Source: Paenibacillus sp. PK3_47 (GTDB lineage: Bacteria; Bacillota; Bacilli; Paenibacillales; Paenibacillaceae). From it: 64,000 nt of DNA. Each line of letters opens with the position of its first letter. The stretch's first letter is position 1. Below are positions 1 through 8,974 of the stretch, in pieces. Below the pieces are notes generated by a model. The model did not search any database, was not told where the DNA came from, and saw only the letters and a program-made list of their open reading frames with translations. Both the position numbers and the translations under genes were made by a program. The stretch is taken from the NCBI RefSeq assembly GCF_023520895.1, contig NZ_CP026029.1:6200001-6264000 (forward strand), read 5' to 3'.

Positions 1-327
1 TTTAACGGGATCAGAGTGGATGCCTGTGAGAGCCGTCCGATACGTGATCTGGTTCTGAAGAATATGATCTATACTGCTGCTGGCGGCGCGGCAAAAGAAG
101 ACATTCCTGCCGGGTACCCCAAGGTGTGGGATATGCGGCTTGATCATCCGGAACAGGTATCCGAAAATTATTATCCCGACTGGAGCCGGGCGAGATTTAT
201 GGATATCAGGAATGTAGAACGGCTGGTGGTGGAAGGTGTAAGGTTCCATAGCTTGAGAGAGGATACAAGAGAATCTTATATTATTGAAAATTGTAAAACA
301 CTTAATCTGGATGTTGTGGAATATTAA
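1..327 (+). CDS. GH28-like pectinase, C-terminal fragment (partial)
   Basis: The reading frame is open from base 1 and stops with TAA at 325-327, so the start lies upstream of the window. The visible 108 residues alternate short beta-strand-like stretches (DLVLKNM, VERLVVEGVRF, YIIENCKTLNLD), the pattern of the last coils of a right-handed parallel beta-helix. This resembles the C-terminus of bacterial glycoside hydrolase family 28 (polygalacturonase) proteins that cleave pectin-type galacturonans. Catalytic residues lie in the missing part, so neither activity nor localisation can be judged. The fold is inferred; the family call is recognition only and could equally be another beta-helix enzyme such as a pectate lyase-like protein. 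Confidence 0.55.
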   Translation, partial: FNGIRVDACESRPIRDLVLKNMIYTAAGGAAKEDIPAGYPKVWDMRLDHPEQVSENYYPDWSRARFMDIRNVERLVVEGVRFHSLREDTRESYIIENCKTLNLDVVEY

Positions 328-355
328 CAGATGAGAAAGTTGTGCTGTCCGGCAA

Positions 356-394
356 GGGTAAGGTATGATGAATAATATTCTTCACTCCTTACCC
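356..394 (+). terminator. Long stem-loop after the GH28-like gene
   Basis: GGGTAAGG at 356-363 pairs with CCTTACCC at 387-394, and the inner TGATGAATA / ATATTCTTCA arms extend the stem with few mismatches. There is no strong T-run afterwards, so it is either a weak terminator or an mRNA-stabilising hairpin. Confidence 0.45.
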
Positions 395-425
395 GGAGAT
401 TCAATATAGCTTGGAGGCATAACCA

Positions 426-734
426 ATGAGCCAGCGTTTTCGTATTACCCGTACCATGCAGGAAAATATTGCAGAGCCTGCAATCACTCTTGAGGAGTGC
501 AAAAATTACTTTGCATCTAAGGCCGATTTTACGTATTCAGAGACTTTTACCGTCAAAGGACCGGAGAGCACCATGACGATCAACGGTGATTTTTTCATGT
601 GGAAGCTTGGAGAATCAGAAATTCCTTTCCGGTTGTACTCCGGAGATCTCTATGTAGCCGTGCCGCATGAAGCGATAGCTGCCAAAATGCTTGAAGTGGC
701 CTCTGATTTGCGTGCTGATGTGGTAGAAGGTTAG
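426..734 (+). CDS. Hypothetical 102-aa protein
   Basis: ATG start preceded by TTGGAGGCA (412-419), a good ribosome site. The 102-aa product has no signal peptide or membrane segment and is acidic overall. The sequence suggests a small alpha/beta protein: a helical N-terminus (ITLEECKNYF), a central beta part with a motif around MTINGDFFMWKLG, and a C-terminal helix. I do not recognise a family. A strong intrinsic terminator follows at 784, and the neighbour beyond it is on the opposite strand, so the gene is probably monocistronic or the end of the GH28 transcript. Confidence 0.7.
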   Translation: MSQRFRITRTMQENIAEPAITLEECKNYFASKADFTYSETFTVKGPESTMTINGDFFMWKLGESEIPFRLYSGDLYVAVPHEAIAAKMLEVASDLRADVVEG

Positions 735-783
735 CCGTCAGTATTAAAGTGTCAGTTTCTTTCCGGTAATACATGAAAAAATT

Positions 784-815
784 AAGACCGCCTCTTCTAA
801 AGGGCGGTCTTTTTT
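784..815 (+). terminator. Intrinsic terminator (bidirectional)
   Basis: AAGACCGCC (784-792) pairs perfectly with GGCGGTCTT (803-811), followed by a T-run. The complementary A-rich side lets it also serve the minus-strand gene ending at 825. Confidence 0.85.
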
Positions 816-824
816 GCGTATTTA

Positions 825-2069
825 TTACGTAATTACGATATCTGAATACCCGGCAACAATATTGAGTGAACCTGTGCTGGTATCTGCCCAGGCCCCGATA
901 TAGCCTCCCGGCGGGACAGAGGCAATATCGATATAGTCGCCAATCAGCGGTACCGGCGTCGGGCTGCTTCCATTGGGATTGAAGGAGGAATTAGTGATTC
1001 TTGTATTCGTAAATGTCTGTCCGCCATTAATAGACCGGGCCACAAACACATCCAGCAGAAAACCGTTGACCTGGTTGCTGTAATAGATGACATTCACGAC
1101 GCCAAGCAGAGGATCCACATCAATTGCCGGGAAAAAGTTCTGCGATCCCGCAGGTGCACCGGTAATACTGACCGGAGCTGACCAGGTCGTTCCTGTGTTG
1201 TCCGAGAAGGACATCAGGATGTCGGAATAGCCCTGCCGGAAATCCTGCCAGACGGCATATGCACGTCCACTGAATGGTCCGGATGAACGGTCGGTCGACA
1301 CATTGGCAAAGGTCAGTACACGGAAGGCATAATTTGGAACCGGCAGCACAATCGGAACAGGCACAACAGAAGAGACCAGAACCGCTGATTCAAATGTAGT
1401 TCCTCCATCCCGCGACAGCCTGATAAAGAACCGGGAAGGTGTATTATTCGTAATCCAAGCGGCATAGACATTGCCGACAAGATCAACCGCGGTATCCGGA
1501 CGCTCCACCTGATCCGTTACGCTGGACAGAAGGACATTATTCCAGGTGGCCCCGCCATCCTGGGAGCGGCTGAGGAAGGCTGTGGAATTCCCCCCATTGG
1601 CTACGTTGAACTGATGATTATAGGTTACATAAATATTGCCCAGATAAGGGCTGGACTGGCCGACATCAATCAGGACATTCGTCTCATCATTATTAATATA
1701 AGTGCCGTATCCGCTGTTCACGATAACCGGCGGGCTGAAGGTAGCTCCATTGTCCGTCGAGGTATAGATTACCGTTGTACCATCGGAAGCACCGGGGAAG
1801 ACATGGGCTGTGACCACAAAAGTATTGGGGAAGCCGTAGGCAACCATGGGAGCTTCAGCCCCTGTAAAACCGGGAGGCAGCGGGAGGATGGTTGTGGTCC
1901 AGTTGGCACCGCCGTCCAGGGAGCGGTATACACCGGTATTCGGCACACCACCTACAGAAGTGTCAACGGCCACGGCAATCATGATACTGGGAAGCAGCAG
2001 GTTGACCGCGATGCCAGGCTCAAACTTCGGGAACGGCCCCGCAGTTACTGCGAAGTTGAAATTCGTCAT
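825..2069 (-). CDS. BNR/Asp-box beta-propeller protein (sialidase-like fold)
   Basis: The 414-aa protein contains repeated Asp-box motifs (S-x-D-x-G-x-x-W/F): SLDGGANW, STDNGATF, SQDGGATW, SRDGGTTF, SDNTGTTW and SINGGQTF. They are spaced roughly 60-80 residues apart, as expected for a six-bladed sialidase/exo-glycosidase-like propeller. The sialidase catalytic set (Arg triad, FRIP) is not evident, so this is more likely a binding or structural propeller than a sialidase. No classical signal peptide is seen. The ATG at 2067-2069 (minus strand) follows a strong AAGGAGG site. It lies beside glycosyltransferase genes and a small beta-rich protein, which suggests a spore-surface or cell-surface role; that is inference only. 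Confidence 0.8.
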   Translation of the reverse strand: MTNFNFAVTAGPFPKFEPGIAVNLLLPSIMIAVAVDTSVGGVPNTGVYRSLDGGANWTTTILPLPPGFTGAEAPMVAYGFPNTFVVTAHVFPGASDGTTVIYTSTDNGATFSPPVIVNSGYGTYINNDETNVLIDVGQSSPYLGNIYVTYNHQFNVANGGNSTAFLSRSQDGGATWNNVLLSSVTDQVERPDTAVDLVGNVYAAWITNNTPSRFFIRLSRDGGTTFESAVLVSSVVPVPIVLPVPNYAFRVLTFANVSTDRSSGPFSGRAYAVWQDFRQGYSDILMSFSDNTGTTWSAPVSITGAPAGSQNFFPAIDVDPLLGVVNVIYYSNQVNGFLLDVFVARSINGGQTFTNTRITNSSFNPNGSSPTPVPLIGDYIDIASVPPGGYIGAWADTSTGSLNIVAGYSDIVIT

Positions 2070-2236
2070 TAGAAACCTCCTTTCCTTCTTTCTATCAGGA
2101 TATGAAAAATCAGCACTACACTACTGTGCCTTTTGGACAGTAATCAATAATCCATGAATGCCCCGAGTCTCCTGTCTCAATCCTTATTTGCGAGAATGAA
2201 TAGAATGCTAGAAAACAAAGAAAGGAGTGAAAGAGA

Positions 2237-2611
2237 ATGCCATTCACTTCAGGAATTATTACCAATACCCGGGCTACCGGTACAGCGGCAAGCTATATTG
2301 CTGTAAGCAGCCGTAACTTAAGTGCATTTACTGCAACCGTTGTAGTAGAGGTTTTTACCGTCCCGATCACGACACTGACGCTTACTCCGATTTATGTAAC
2401 CAGCTTTTTTGTTCCACCCTTTACAGCTGATATCAGGGAATTCTTCATTGCAGGAAATGTGGCCTACGAAGTGCAAATCGATAACACCGACCCGCTGTCC
2501 GTAGTCGCCTTCTCTTCTTATGGACTGGATGAGTCCGGAAATCTGGTTACCGAGCAGAGAGTGCTGCAGTCGGAATTTACGGAAATTTCTGCCTTTTCGC
2601 TGCCGCTGTAA
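2237..2611 (+). CDS. Small beta-rich hypothetical protein (124 aa)
   Basis: ATG at 2237 follows GAAAGGAGTG. The product is very rich in Thr, Val, Ser and Phe and low in charge until its C-terminal third; alternating hydrophobic/polar residues suggest an all-beta sandwich. There is no signal peptide. It is divergent from the BNR propeller gene (168-bp intergenic) and is followed by a terminator, then glycosyltransferases. Small beta-rich proteins beside glycosyltransferases are common in Bacillales spore-surface clusters, so a glycosylated coat or exosporium component is possible. I do not recognise a named family. Confidence 0.65.
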   Translation: MPFTSGIITNTRATGTAASYIAVSSRNLSAFTATVVVEVFTVPITTLTLTPIYVTSFFVPPFTADIREFFIAGNVAYEVQIDNTDPLSVVAFSSYGLDESGNLVTEQRVLQSEFTEISAFSLPL

Positions 2612-2636
2612 ACTTGGGCTTAAAAAAATGACTGCA

Positions 2637-2671
2637 GCGGAAACCGTCTCCCAGAGCGGTTTCCGCATTTT
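2637..2671 (+). terminator. Intrinsic terminator
   Basis: GCGGAAACCG (2637-2646) pairs perfectly over 10 bp with CGGTTTCCGC (2657-2666), followed by ATTTT. It separates the small beta-rich gene from the glycosyltransferases. Confidence 0.75.
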
Positions 2672-2769
2672 GGCATGTCTTTTACAGGGGAAAGAGGCTA
2701 TTCACACAGGCAGGCCGGACGCGAGCAAAATACACTGATTACAAACCTGTGCAAAAGGGGGAGGAAGGA

Positions 2770-4002
2770 TTGGCGGATGTTGGAGTTGTAATGCCGGTAT
2801 ATATCCAAAATCCGGAATTCCTGCGGCAGGCGCTGGAATCTGTTCTGAAGCAGACAATCACCGGATTCCGGCTTGTCATTGTCATTGACGGTGCGCCGCA
2901 GATGGAGCCGCTTGTGACGGGCATTACCGGCAGGGACCCGCGGATAACGGTCATCTCATATCCCGTTAACCAAGGTGTAGCCCATGCATTAAATACCGGC
3001 TTCAAGCTGCTTTTTGAGGATCCTGACATCCGGTATTTGACCTGGGTATCCACAGACAATATTTATGAATCTTATTTTCTGGAAATCCTGCGGGCTGCTC
3101 TGGTTAAAGGACCGCCGGAATTAGGCCTTGTGTACAGCTCCTTTCAAAGCATAGACAATGAGGGGAACCTGCTGAATGACGAGCATCAGCTGGCCGCACT
3201 GCGCCAGTACCAGGGACGAAATAAGGAAATGCTGCTTGAATCTTCAATTATCGGCGTTTCTTTTATGTATAAAGCAGATCCTGCCAAAATCGTTGGAGAT
3301 TACCGCCTCCAGCCGGTAGAAGATTACGATTATTGGCTGAGACTGGAGGAGCACTGCGATATCCGCTACATTCCGGTCGAACTGATGAAGTACCGCGTAA
3401 ATTCTTCCTTTAGCGTGTCGGCACAGCTGCTCTCTACAGAGAATCACCGGAAATGGAGATATACTTATCATTTGACCCGTCTGCAGGCCCGGTCACGACG
3501 GGGGATTCCGCCGGCTATTACTATTCTGTATCCGGTCCAGGCAGCAGATGCATCTCATATCGCAGCTGTGGAGAACATTTATGAACAAACGTTCAGTAAT
3601 TATATTTTCCGGGTACTCGACTTGTCGCATGATAACCAGCCTACAGCGCTGCTGTCGGAAATCCATCATCCCATAACCGAGTTTGTCTGGATGCCGGGCG
3701 CTTCGGTTCAGCATGCGGTATACAGGATGCTGGTCAGTATCACCACCCCTTATACACTGTTGTTCGGACCCGGACTGTTTACTTCGTATATGGATATTGA
3801 GTATCTGATAGACAATTTGATCAGAAATACGGGAACTGTCATATCCGATTACTATACGGATGATCATACACAAATCGGCTACAGGCATAAGGGTGTGCCT
3901 TCTGTGAAACCTACACTTACGAATGAGCTGTTCAAAACTGCGGAGCTGCTGGAGCTGTACAGCCAGACCATGACCCAGAAAATACTGAGCGAAAACGAGT
4001 GA
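2770..4002 (+). CDS. Glycosyltransferase family 2
   Basis: GT-A type glycosyltransferase that would transfer a sugar from a nucleotide donor in the cytoplasm. The N-terminus VGVVMPVYIQN followed by LRQALESVLKQT and LVIVIDGA is the classic GT2 nucleotide-binding start; STDN near residue 95 takes the place of the DxD metal site, and VEDYDYWLRL resembles the acceptor-side ED motif. The frame is open from GTG 2749, but GGGGGAGG at 2756-2763 sits at a proper distance from TTG 2770 and inside the longer version, so 2770 (410 aa) is preferred. The second half (about residues 250-410) is not recognised as a separate family. A 4-nt gap couples it to the GT4 gene. Substrate unknown. Confidence 0.85.
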   Translation: MADVGVVMPVYIQNPEFLRQALESVLKQTITGFRLVIVIDGAPQMEPLVTGITGRDPRITVISYPVNQGVAHALNTGFKLLFEDPDIRYLTWVSTDNIYESYFLEILRAALVKGPPELGLVYSSFQSIDNEGNLLNDEHQLAALRQYQGRNKEMLLESSIIGVSFMYKADPAKIVGDYRLQPVEDYDYWLRLEEHCDIRYIPVELMKYRVNSSFSVSAQLLSTENHRKWRYTYHLTRLQARSRRGIPPAITILYPVQAADASHIAAVENIYEQTFSNYIFRVLDLSHDNQPTALLSEIHHPITEFVWMPGASVQHAVYRMLVSITTPYTLLFGPGLFTSYMDIEYLIDNLIRNTGTVISDYYTDDHTQIGYRHKGVPSVKPTLTNELFKTAELLELYSQTMTQKILSENE

Positions 4003-4006
4003 TGAT

Positions 4007-5083
4007 ATGAAGGTGCTGTTTACGTTTTATAACCCGAGCGGGGGAATGGAAACCTTGAACCGGGTCCGCTGCGAAGCCTTGTCCGCACAGGGAATTGAAT
4101 GCCACCTGCTCTATACTCATCATGGAGAAGGGCGGAGGAATATCCGGAATACTCCGGTTCATATCTTGTCCAGTGACGAGGAAATCCAATATTTGCTGAC
4201 AGCCATATCCTTTGACCTTATTGTAGTCTGTACAGACATCGATCTGGCCGAGCGGATCCGCAAGCTTGGTTACAGCGGTTTGCTGGTATATGAGCTGCAG
4301 GGACTGGGACAGATAGAAGAAGCGCGGGAAGTCATCGCAAGGTTCTCCAGCCGGATCTATCAATATGCGGATGCGCTTGTATATCCGGAGACTGCACACT
4401 TGAAGCTGCTGCTGAAGGAATACCTTCCTGCTATGCAGCATTACTGCTTCGATGATCCCGTTGGCCTGCCTAACTTCGGGTATACTGCGTATCCCCCGCG
4501 GAAATATCCGGTTCTGGCATGGGTAGGCCGCATACAGGCGAATAAGAATTGGCGGGAATTTCTGCAGATTGGCCTTCGGCTGCTGGAGAGCAAGCCCCAG
4601 TTATATTTATGGATGTTCACAGATAACACTTTATATGATCCGGAAGAAAAGGCGGGCTTCGACCAGTTCGTCGCAGAGACAGGAGTTTCCTCAAGGCTGA
4701 TCCTTTATTCCAATGTGCCGCATGAGCTTATGGCCGATTATATGAGCATTGTGGGTGATTCCGGAGGGCTGCTCTGCTCCACCTCCATACTGGAAGGCTT
4801 CGGCTACGCGGTAGCGGAGGCGATGTTATGCCGCTGCCCGGTGCTGTCCAGTGATTCCGACGGAATCCGCAGGATGGTTATTCATAACCAGACCGGAAAA
4901 ATATACACCGGCGGACAAATTGATGAAGCGGTATGGTCCGCATTCTCCTTAATGCACAACCGTCCGCTGAGAGCTACGATCCGGAGGCAGGGTGAGAAAC
5001 ATATCCGCACCAATCTGAGCCCGCAGCTGTATGTAACCAGATTTCTAGAGATGTATAATTCATTGCTTGATGTAAGGCACTGA
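4007..5083 (+). CDS. Glycosyltransferase family 4 (GT-B)
   Basis: The 358-aa protein has a two-Rossmann GT-B layout: the N-terminal half begins KVLFTFYNPSGGME with the glycine-rich acceptor loop, and the C-terminal half has the donor-binding region with WVGRIQANKNW and the E-x7-E signature in EGFGYAVAE. It would be a cytoplasmic retaining glycosyltransferase. It starts 4 nt after the GT2 stop, indicating translational coupling, so both probably work on the same glycan. A terminator follows at once. Donor and acceptor cannot be told from the sequence. Confidence 0.88.
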   Translation: MKVLFTFYNPSGGMETLNRVRCEALSAQGIECHLLYTHHGEGRRNIRNTPVHILSSDEEIQYLLTAISFDLIVVCTDIDLAERIRKLGYSGLLVYELQGLGQIEEAREVIARFSSRIYQYADALVYPETAHLKLLLKEYLPAMQHYCFDDPVGLPNFGYTAYPPRKYPVLAWVGRIQANKNWREFLQIGLRLLESKPQLYLWMFTDNTLYDPEEKAGFDQFVAETGVSSRLILYSNVPHELMADYMSIVGDSGGLLCSTSILEGFGYAVAEAMLCRCPVLSSDSDGIRRMVIHNQTGKIYTGGQIDEAVWSAFSLMHNRPLRATIRRQGEKHIRTNLSPQLYVTRFLEMYNSLLDVRH

Positions 5084-5088
5084 TAGAG

Positions 5089-5122
5089 AACCGCTGCTCC
5101 TTCCGGGCAGCGGTTTATTTTT
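5089..5122 (+). terminator. Intrinsic terminator between convergent genes
   Basis: AACCGCTGC (5089-5097) pairs with GCAGCGGTT (5107-5115), then TATTTTT. It lies between the GT4 stop and the minus-strand GT61 stop, so it may serve the GT4 side mainly. Confidence 0.8.
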
Positions 5123-5137
5123 GCGAACCAATAAGAT

Positions 5138-6340
5138 TCAGCTCCCGCCAGGAGCATCAATACCAGCCAAATGAAGTGTCTGCTTCAAACGGTCAAGCTC
5201 CACATAATAATCCTCTAAGCCGGCAAAATTACCGGACGGAGACGCTTGTTCTTGTCCGTATAACATATAGTAGTCAAGTTTATTATGATTGCTGATCATC
5301 CAGTAGGTCGGCAGGACATGCAGCTTGTGAAAGATTTCAATCACTTGTGTCCCCTCACAACAAAAAGCGAGATTTGTCAGCCCCGCGCCATGTGGGCCTA
5401 CAATCACTTTAGCTGAGGCAAACAGTTGAATTTGCCCGGTTATGCTCCAATCCTCAGGACAGACGGATATAAAACCATAGGTCTCCAGGCATTGAATGAT
5501 TTCATTCTCGTTAACCATCCGGCGGTAGGAGGCTTTTCGCCTTGAAATATATAACCGTTCCGGAACGGATTGTGCCGTATCCCGCAATGGCAGAAGCTTT
5601 GTGCGCAGCGTATCAGTAATCCATGGCGGATAATGGGAATTCATCATGATGGATGGTACAATCAGCTGATCGGCTTGAAGATACAGATTCATATCCGTGC
5701 GGATGATAGAGGACGGCTGTATTCCAAATAATCGTAGCGTCTCTTCTGCAAAGGCGGCATGAGGGTAAGGATTCATGATCAGGCAGTGATAAGGAACATC
5801 CATGGACTTAAGCATCAATAGTCTGGGCAGCACATCATAAAACCAGTGAAAATAATTACCGCTTCCGCAAAAAGTCAAAACAGCAGCGGTCCCGTGAATC
5901 TTTTGCGGTTCCTGATCCTTTTGGCGGAACATTGCAGGATGCTCATCCGCTGCCAGCATTCGGTGCTGTTCCCCGTCGTACTCCGGTGAAAGGTCATGTA
6001 TCAGTCTGCCGTCCGGAGTCAGAACAGCGCCCGACTGACCCCATACACGCCCTGACTGCAGGAATGCAACATAACCGCCTTCAGGCTGTTGTGAGTAGGG
6101 CATTAAGTAAGGATGAATCTCGGTTTCAATGCTCTTGGGAGCTTCAAAAACAGCTATGCCGCCAAAATCAAACGGGATAACTGTCCGCCGGTCAACAGCC
6201 GCAGTGCCAACTTCTGCAGCGTCAGTGCCAACTTCTGCAGCGTCAGCTGCTATAAACGAAGCCTGCCATTCCCAGATGCTATTAAAGTAACCTGCTTTTA
6301 CTTGGCTTACCGGGAGAATTTCATCGTTTATATCGTCCAT
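5138..6340 (-). CDS. Glycosyltransferase family 61 protein
   Basis: The 400-aa protein matches the GT61 (formerly DUF563) layout: NYFHWFYDVLPRL in the middle, LYISRR near residue 260, and the C-terminal VIVGPHGAGLTNLAF donor-binding segment. GT61 enzymes transfer xylose, GlcNAc or similar sugars. There is no signal or membrane segment, so it is probably cytoplasmic. It is convergent with the GT2-GT4 pair. Residues about 33-46 contain a tandem duplication of the 7-residue unit AAEVGTD. The ATG at 6338-6340 has only a GGGG-containing weak ribosome site, and no better in-frame start was seen. Confidence 0.88.
   Translation of the reverse strand: MDDINDEILPVSQVKAGYFNSIWEWQASFIAADAAEVGTDAAEVGTAAVDRRTVIPFDFGGIAVFEAPKSIETEIHPYLMPYSQQPEGGYVAFLQSGRVWGQSGAVLTPDGRLIHDLSPEYDGEQHRMLAADEHPAMFRQKDQEPQKIHGTAAVLTFCGSGNYFHWFYDVLPRLLMLKSMDVPYHCLIMNPYPHAAFAEETLRLFGIQPSSIIRTDMNLYLQADQLIVPSIMMNSHYPPWITDTLRTKLLPLRDTAQSVPERLYISRRKASYRRMVNENEIIQCLETYGFISVCPEDWSITGQIQLFASAKVIVGPHGAGLTNLAFCCEGTQVIEIFHKLHVLPTYWMISNHNKLDYYMLYGQEQASPSGNFAGLEDYYVELDRLKQTLHLAGIDAPGGS
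6202..6243. repeat. 21-bp tandem duplication inside the GT61 gene
   Basis: Two exact 21-bp copies (6202-6222 and 6223-6243) followed by a few bases of a third. The unit is a multiple of three, so the frame is kept and the protein gains seven residues. Confidence 0.95.
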
Positions 6341-6488
6341 GGAGCACCCCGCAATTATCCATTATCAAGTTATTTTATGTTATTAAAGAATATAGGACAC
6401 GACTAAGAAAGAAATAGACAAATGGACCAAAAGCAAGGATGGAGATTATAATTCAGGATACTGTAAGGAGTATTATTTATAAATATTG

Positions 6489-6517
6489 TTGCACGGCACC
6501 TGACCGTATCCTATAAT
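6489..6517 (+). promoter_or_regulatory. Sigma-A promoter for the UvrA-like gene
   Basis: TTGCAC (6489-6494), 17-bp spacer, perfect TATAAT (6512-6517). The predicted start near 6524 leaves a leader of about 100 nt before the ATG at 6625. The leader contains a 10-codon ORF (6530-6562) with no clear ribosome site. Confidence 0.75.
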
Positions 6518-6624
6518 CATAGCGGCAGAATGGATGAACGTTTGTCAGCTGGTGTTTTGTAAAATACCGGTGACCAAGATCTAAGCGTAGCGTAGCAAAA
6601 TTGTACAATTGGAGGGAGCTGCAC

Positions 6625-8880
6625 ATGAGCGGATCAAATCAGGAGTATATCGTAATCACCGGGGCAAGGGAGAATAACCTCAAAAATGTATCCCTGCGTA
6701 TTCCCAAACGGAAAATCACCATTTTCACCGGGGTATCCGGTTCCGGCAAGTCATCGATTGTGTTCGATACGATTGCTGCGGAATCCACCAGGCTGCTGAA
6801 TGAGAACTTCAGCATGTTCGTGCGCACCTTCCTGCCCAAGGTTCCGCAGCCGGATACGGACGGAATTGAGAATCTCAGTATGGCTGTTATTGTCGACCAG
6901 AAACGGCTGGGAGGAGGCTCCCATTCTACGCTGGGTACGATTACCGATATTTCCCCGATACTGCGTCTGTTGTTTTCCCGTTTGGGTCAGCCCCATGTCG
7001 GACAAGCCCATATGTTCTCCTTCAATGATCCGGCGGGCATGTGTCCGGAGTGCAGCGGTCTTGGCCGCAGGCTGGGTGTAGATATGGGCAAGGCGCTGGA
7101 CATGTCCAAATCGCTGAATGAGGGCGCCCTGCAGCTGCCCGATTATGCAGTTAACGGCTGGGAATGGAACATGATCGTGCAGGCGGGAGATTTTGATCTC
7201 GACAAGAAGCTAAGTGATTATCCGGAGGATGAACTGGACAAGCTTCTCTATGCCAAAGCACGGAAAGTGAAGATGGATTTTGCCGGTAAGGCGACTAATA
7301 TCACCGTCGAGGGCGTCATTGAGAAGTTTACCAACAAATACATTAAGCAGGATGTAAAATTGAAATCCGAGCGTACTCAAAAAATGGTGGCACCATACAT
7401 TTTCGAGGGGCCATGCTCCAGCTGTCATGGAGCGAGACTCAGTAAGGCAGTCCTCAGCTGCAGGATTAACGGACTAAATATTGCTGAGCTGTCAGCTATG
7501 GAGGCCGGAAGACTTATCGAAGTCATCCGTGAGATGAAGGATCCGGCAGCTGCGCCGATTGTTAAGTCACTTACGGAACGCCTGCAGCATCTGGTGGACA
7601 TCGGACTGGACTACTTGACACTGGACCGGGAGACGGATACGCTGTCCGGCGGCGAATCACAGCGGGTCAAGATGGTCAAGCATCTGAGCGGCAGCCTGGT
7701 GGATGTCACCTATATTTTCGATGAACCCAGCGTCGGACTGCATCCCCGTGATGTCCACCGGTTAAATGAACTGCTCCAAAAGCTGCGCGACAAGGGCAAT
7801 ACCGTAATTGTAGTGGAGCATGATCCTGATGTAATTAAAGTAGCCGACCATATTGTTGACGTTGGTCCTCATGCCGGAAGCCGCGGCGGCACCATCATGT
7901 ATGAAGGAAGCTATCCGGGCCTTTTGGAGTCCGATACACTCACAGGAACACATATGAAGCGTCCGCTTCAGTTGAAGCAGGACTGCCGGCAGCCATCCGG
8001 CAGGCTGTCCATTAAGGATGCTGTGCTCCATAATTTGCAAAATGTGAGTGTCGATATCCCTACCGGAGTTCTTACAGTAGTCACAGGAGTCGCCGGCTCC
8101 GGCAAAAGCACACTGATTAATGAGGTGTTCCTCAGCCGGCAGCCTGATGCAATCGTCATAGACCAATCGGCGGTAGGCGTGTCCTCCCGTTCCAATCCGG
8201 CAACCTACACAGGAATTATGGACGATGTGCGAAAAGCATTTGCTTCCGCCAACAAGGTCAGTCCGGGATTGTTCAGCTTCAATTCCAAAGGGGCCTGCGA
8301 GAACTGCCAGGGACTGGGCGTCGTCTCTACAGATCTTGCATTCCTGGACAGTGTGAATCTGCCCTGCGAAGTATGCGGAGGCAAACGGTTCAAGGAAGAG
8401 GTACTGTCCTACAAGCTGAACGGCAAGTCGATTGACGAAGTATTGGAAATGACAGTAGAGCAGGCTTTGGACTATTTCCAGCTAAAAGAGGTTGTCCGCA
8501 AGCTTCAGGCGATGAGCGACGTGGGCCTGAACTATATTACACTGGGTCAGCCGCTCAGCACTCTCTCCGGCGGGGAATGCCAGCGGATCAAGCTGGCCAG
8601 TGAGCTGCATAAGCAGGGCAGCATCTATGTACTCGATGAGCCGACGACCGGTCTCCATATGTCAGATATCGCCCATATCGTGGAGATCTTGAACCGCCTC
8701 GTCGAGGCCGGAAATACGGTAATCGTGATTGAGCATAACATTGATGTCATCAGCCAGGCGGACTGGATTATTGATATGGGGCCGGATGGAGGGAGCAAAG
8801 GCGGCCAGGTAGTATTCGAGGGCACGCCGGCACAGATCATTCATTCCGGGCAGTCCATCACAGGTCGGTATTTAAAGTAA
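6625..8880 (+). CDS. Short UvrA-like ABC ATPase (UvrA paralogue)
   Basis: 751-aa tandem ABC protein of the UvrA family. Seen: Walker A GVSGSGKSS near residue 35, zinc-type Cys pairs (CPECSGLG, CSSCHGARL), signature LSGGESQRVK, Walker B IFDEPSVGLHPRD, then the second half with VTGVAGSGKST, CENCQGLG, CEVCGGKR, LSGGECQRIK and VLDEPTTGLH. It is about 190 residues shorter than canonical UvrA (about 940), mostly in the first insertion region where UvrB binds. Such short UvrA paralogues are often linked to drug resistance or specialised repair rather than housekeeping excision. TTG 6601 is also in frame, but GGAGGGAG at 6611-6618 points to ATG 6625. It has its own promoter with a leader. Confidence 0.9.
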   Translation: MSGSNQEYIVITGARENNLKNVSLRIPKRKITIFTGVSGSGKSSIVFDTIAAESTRLLNENFSMFVRTFLPKVPQPDTDGIENLSMAVIVDQKRLGGGSHSTLGTITDISPILRLLFSRLGQPHVGQAHMFSFNDPAGMCPECSGLGRRLGVDMGKALDMSKSLNEGALQLPDYAVNGWEWNMIVQAGDFDLDKKLSDYPEDELDKLLYAKARKVKMDFAGKATNITVEGVIEKFTNKYIKQDVKLKSERTQKMVAPYIFEGPCSSCHGARLSKAVLSCRINGLNIAELSAMEAGRLIEVIREMKDPAAAPIVKSLTERLQHLVDIGLDYLTLDRETDTLSGGESQRVKMVKHLSGSLVDVTYIFDEPSVGLHPRDVHRLNELLQKLRDKGNTVIVVEHDPDVIKVADHIVDVGPHAGSRGGTIMYEGSYPGLLESDTLTGTHMKRPLQLKQDCRQPSGRLSIKDAVLHNLQNVSVDIPTGVLTVVTGVAGSGKSTLINEVFLSRQPDAIVIDQSAVGVSSRSNPATYTGIMDDVRKAFASANKVSPGLFSFNSKGACENCQGLGVVSTDLAFLDSVNLPCEVCGGKRFKEEVLSYKLNGKSIDEVLEMTVEQALDYFQLKEVVRKLQAMSDVGLNYITLGQPLSTLSGGECQRIKLASELHKQGSIYVLDEPTTGLHMSDIAHIVEILNRLVEAGNTVIVIEHNIDVISQADWIIDMGPDGGSKGGQVVFEGTPAQIIHSGQSITGRYLK

Positions 8881-8974
8881 GAAGATTTCTTCCGCGAGTT
8901 ATGAATGAACCGCACGCTTGAATGACAAGATAAGGAAGTAGTATACATCTCATTTCCAGAGGAGGTCTACTTTA

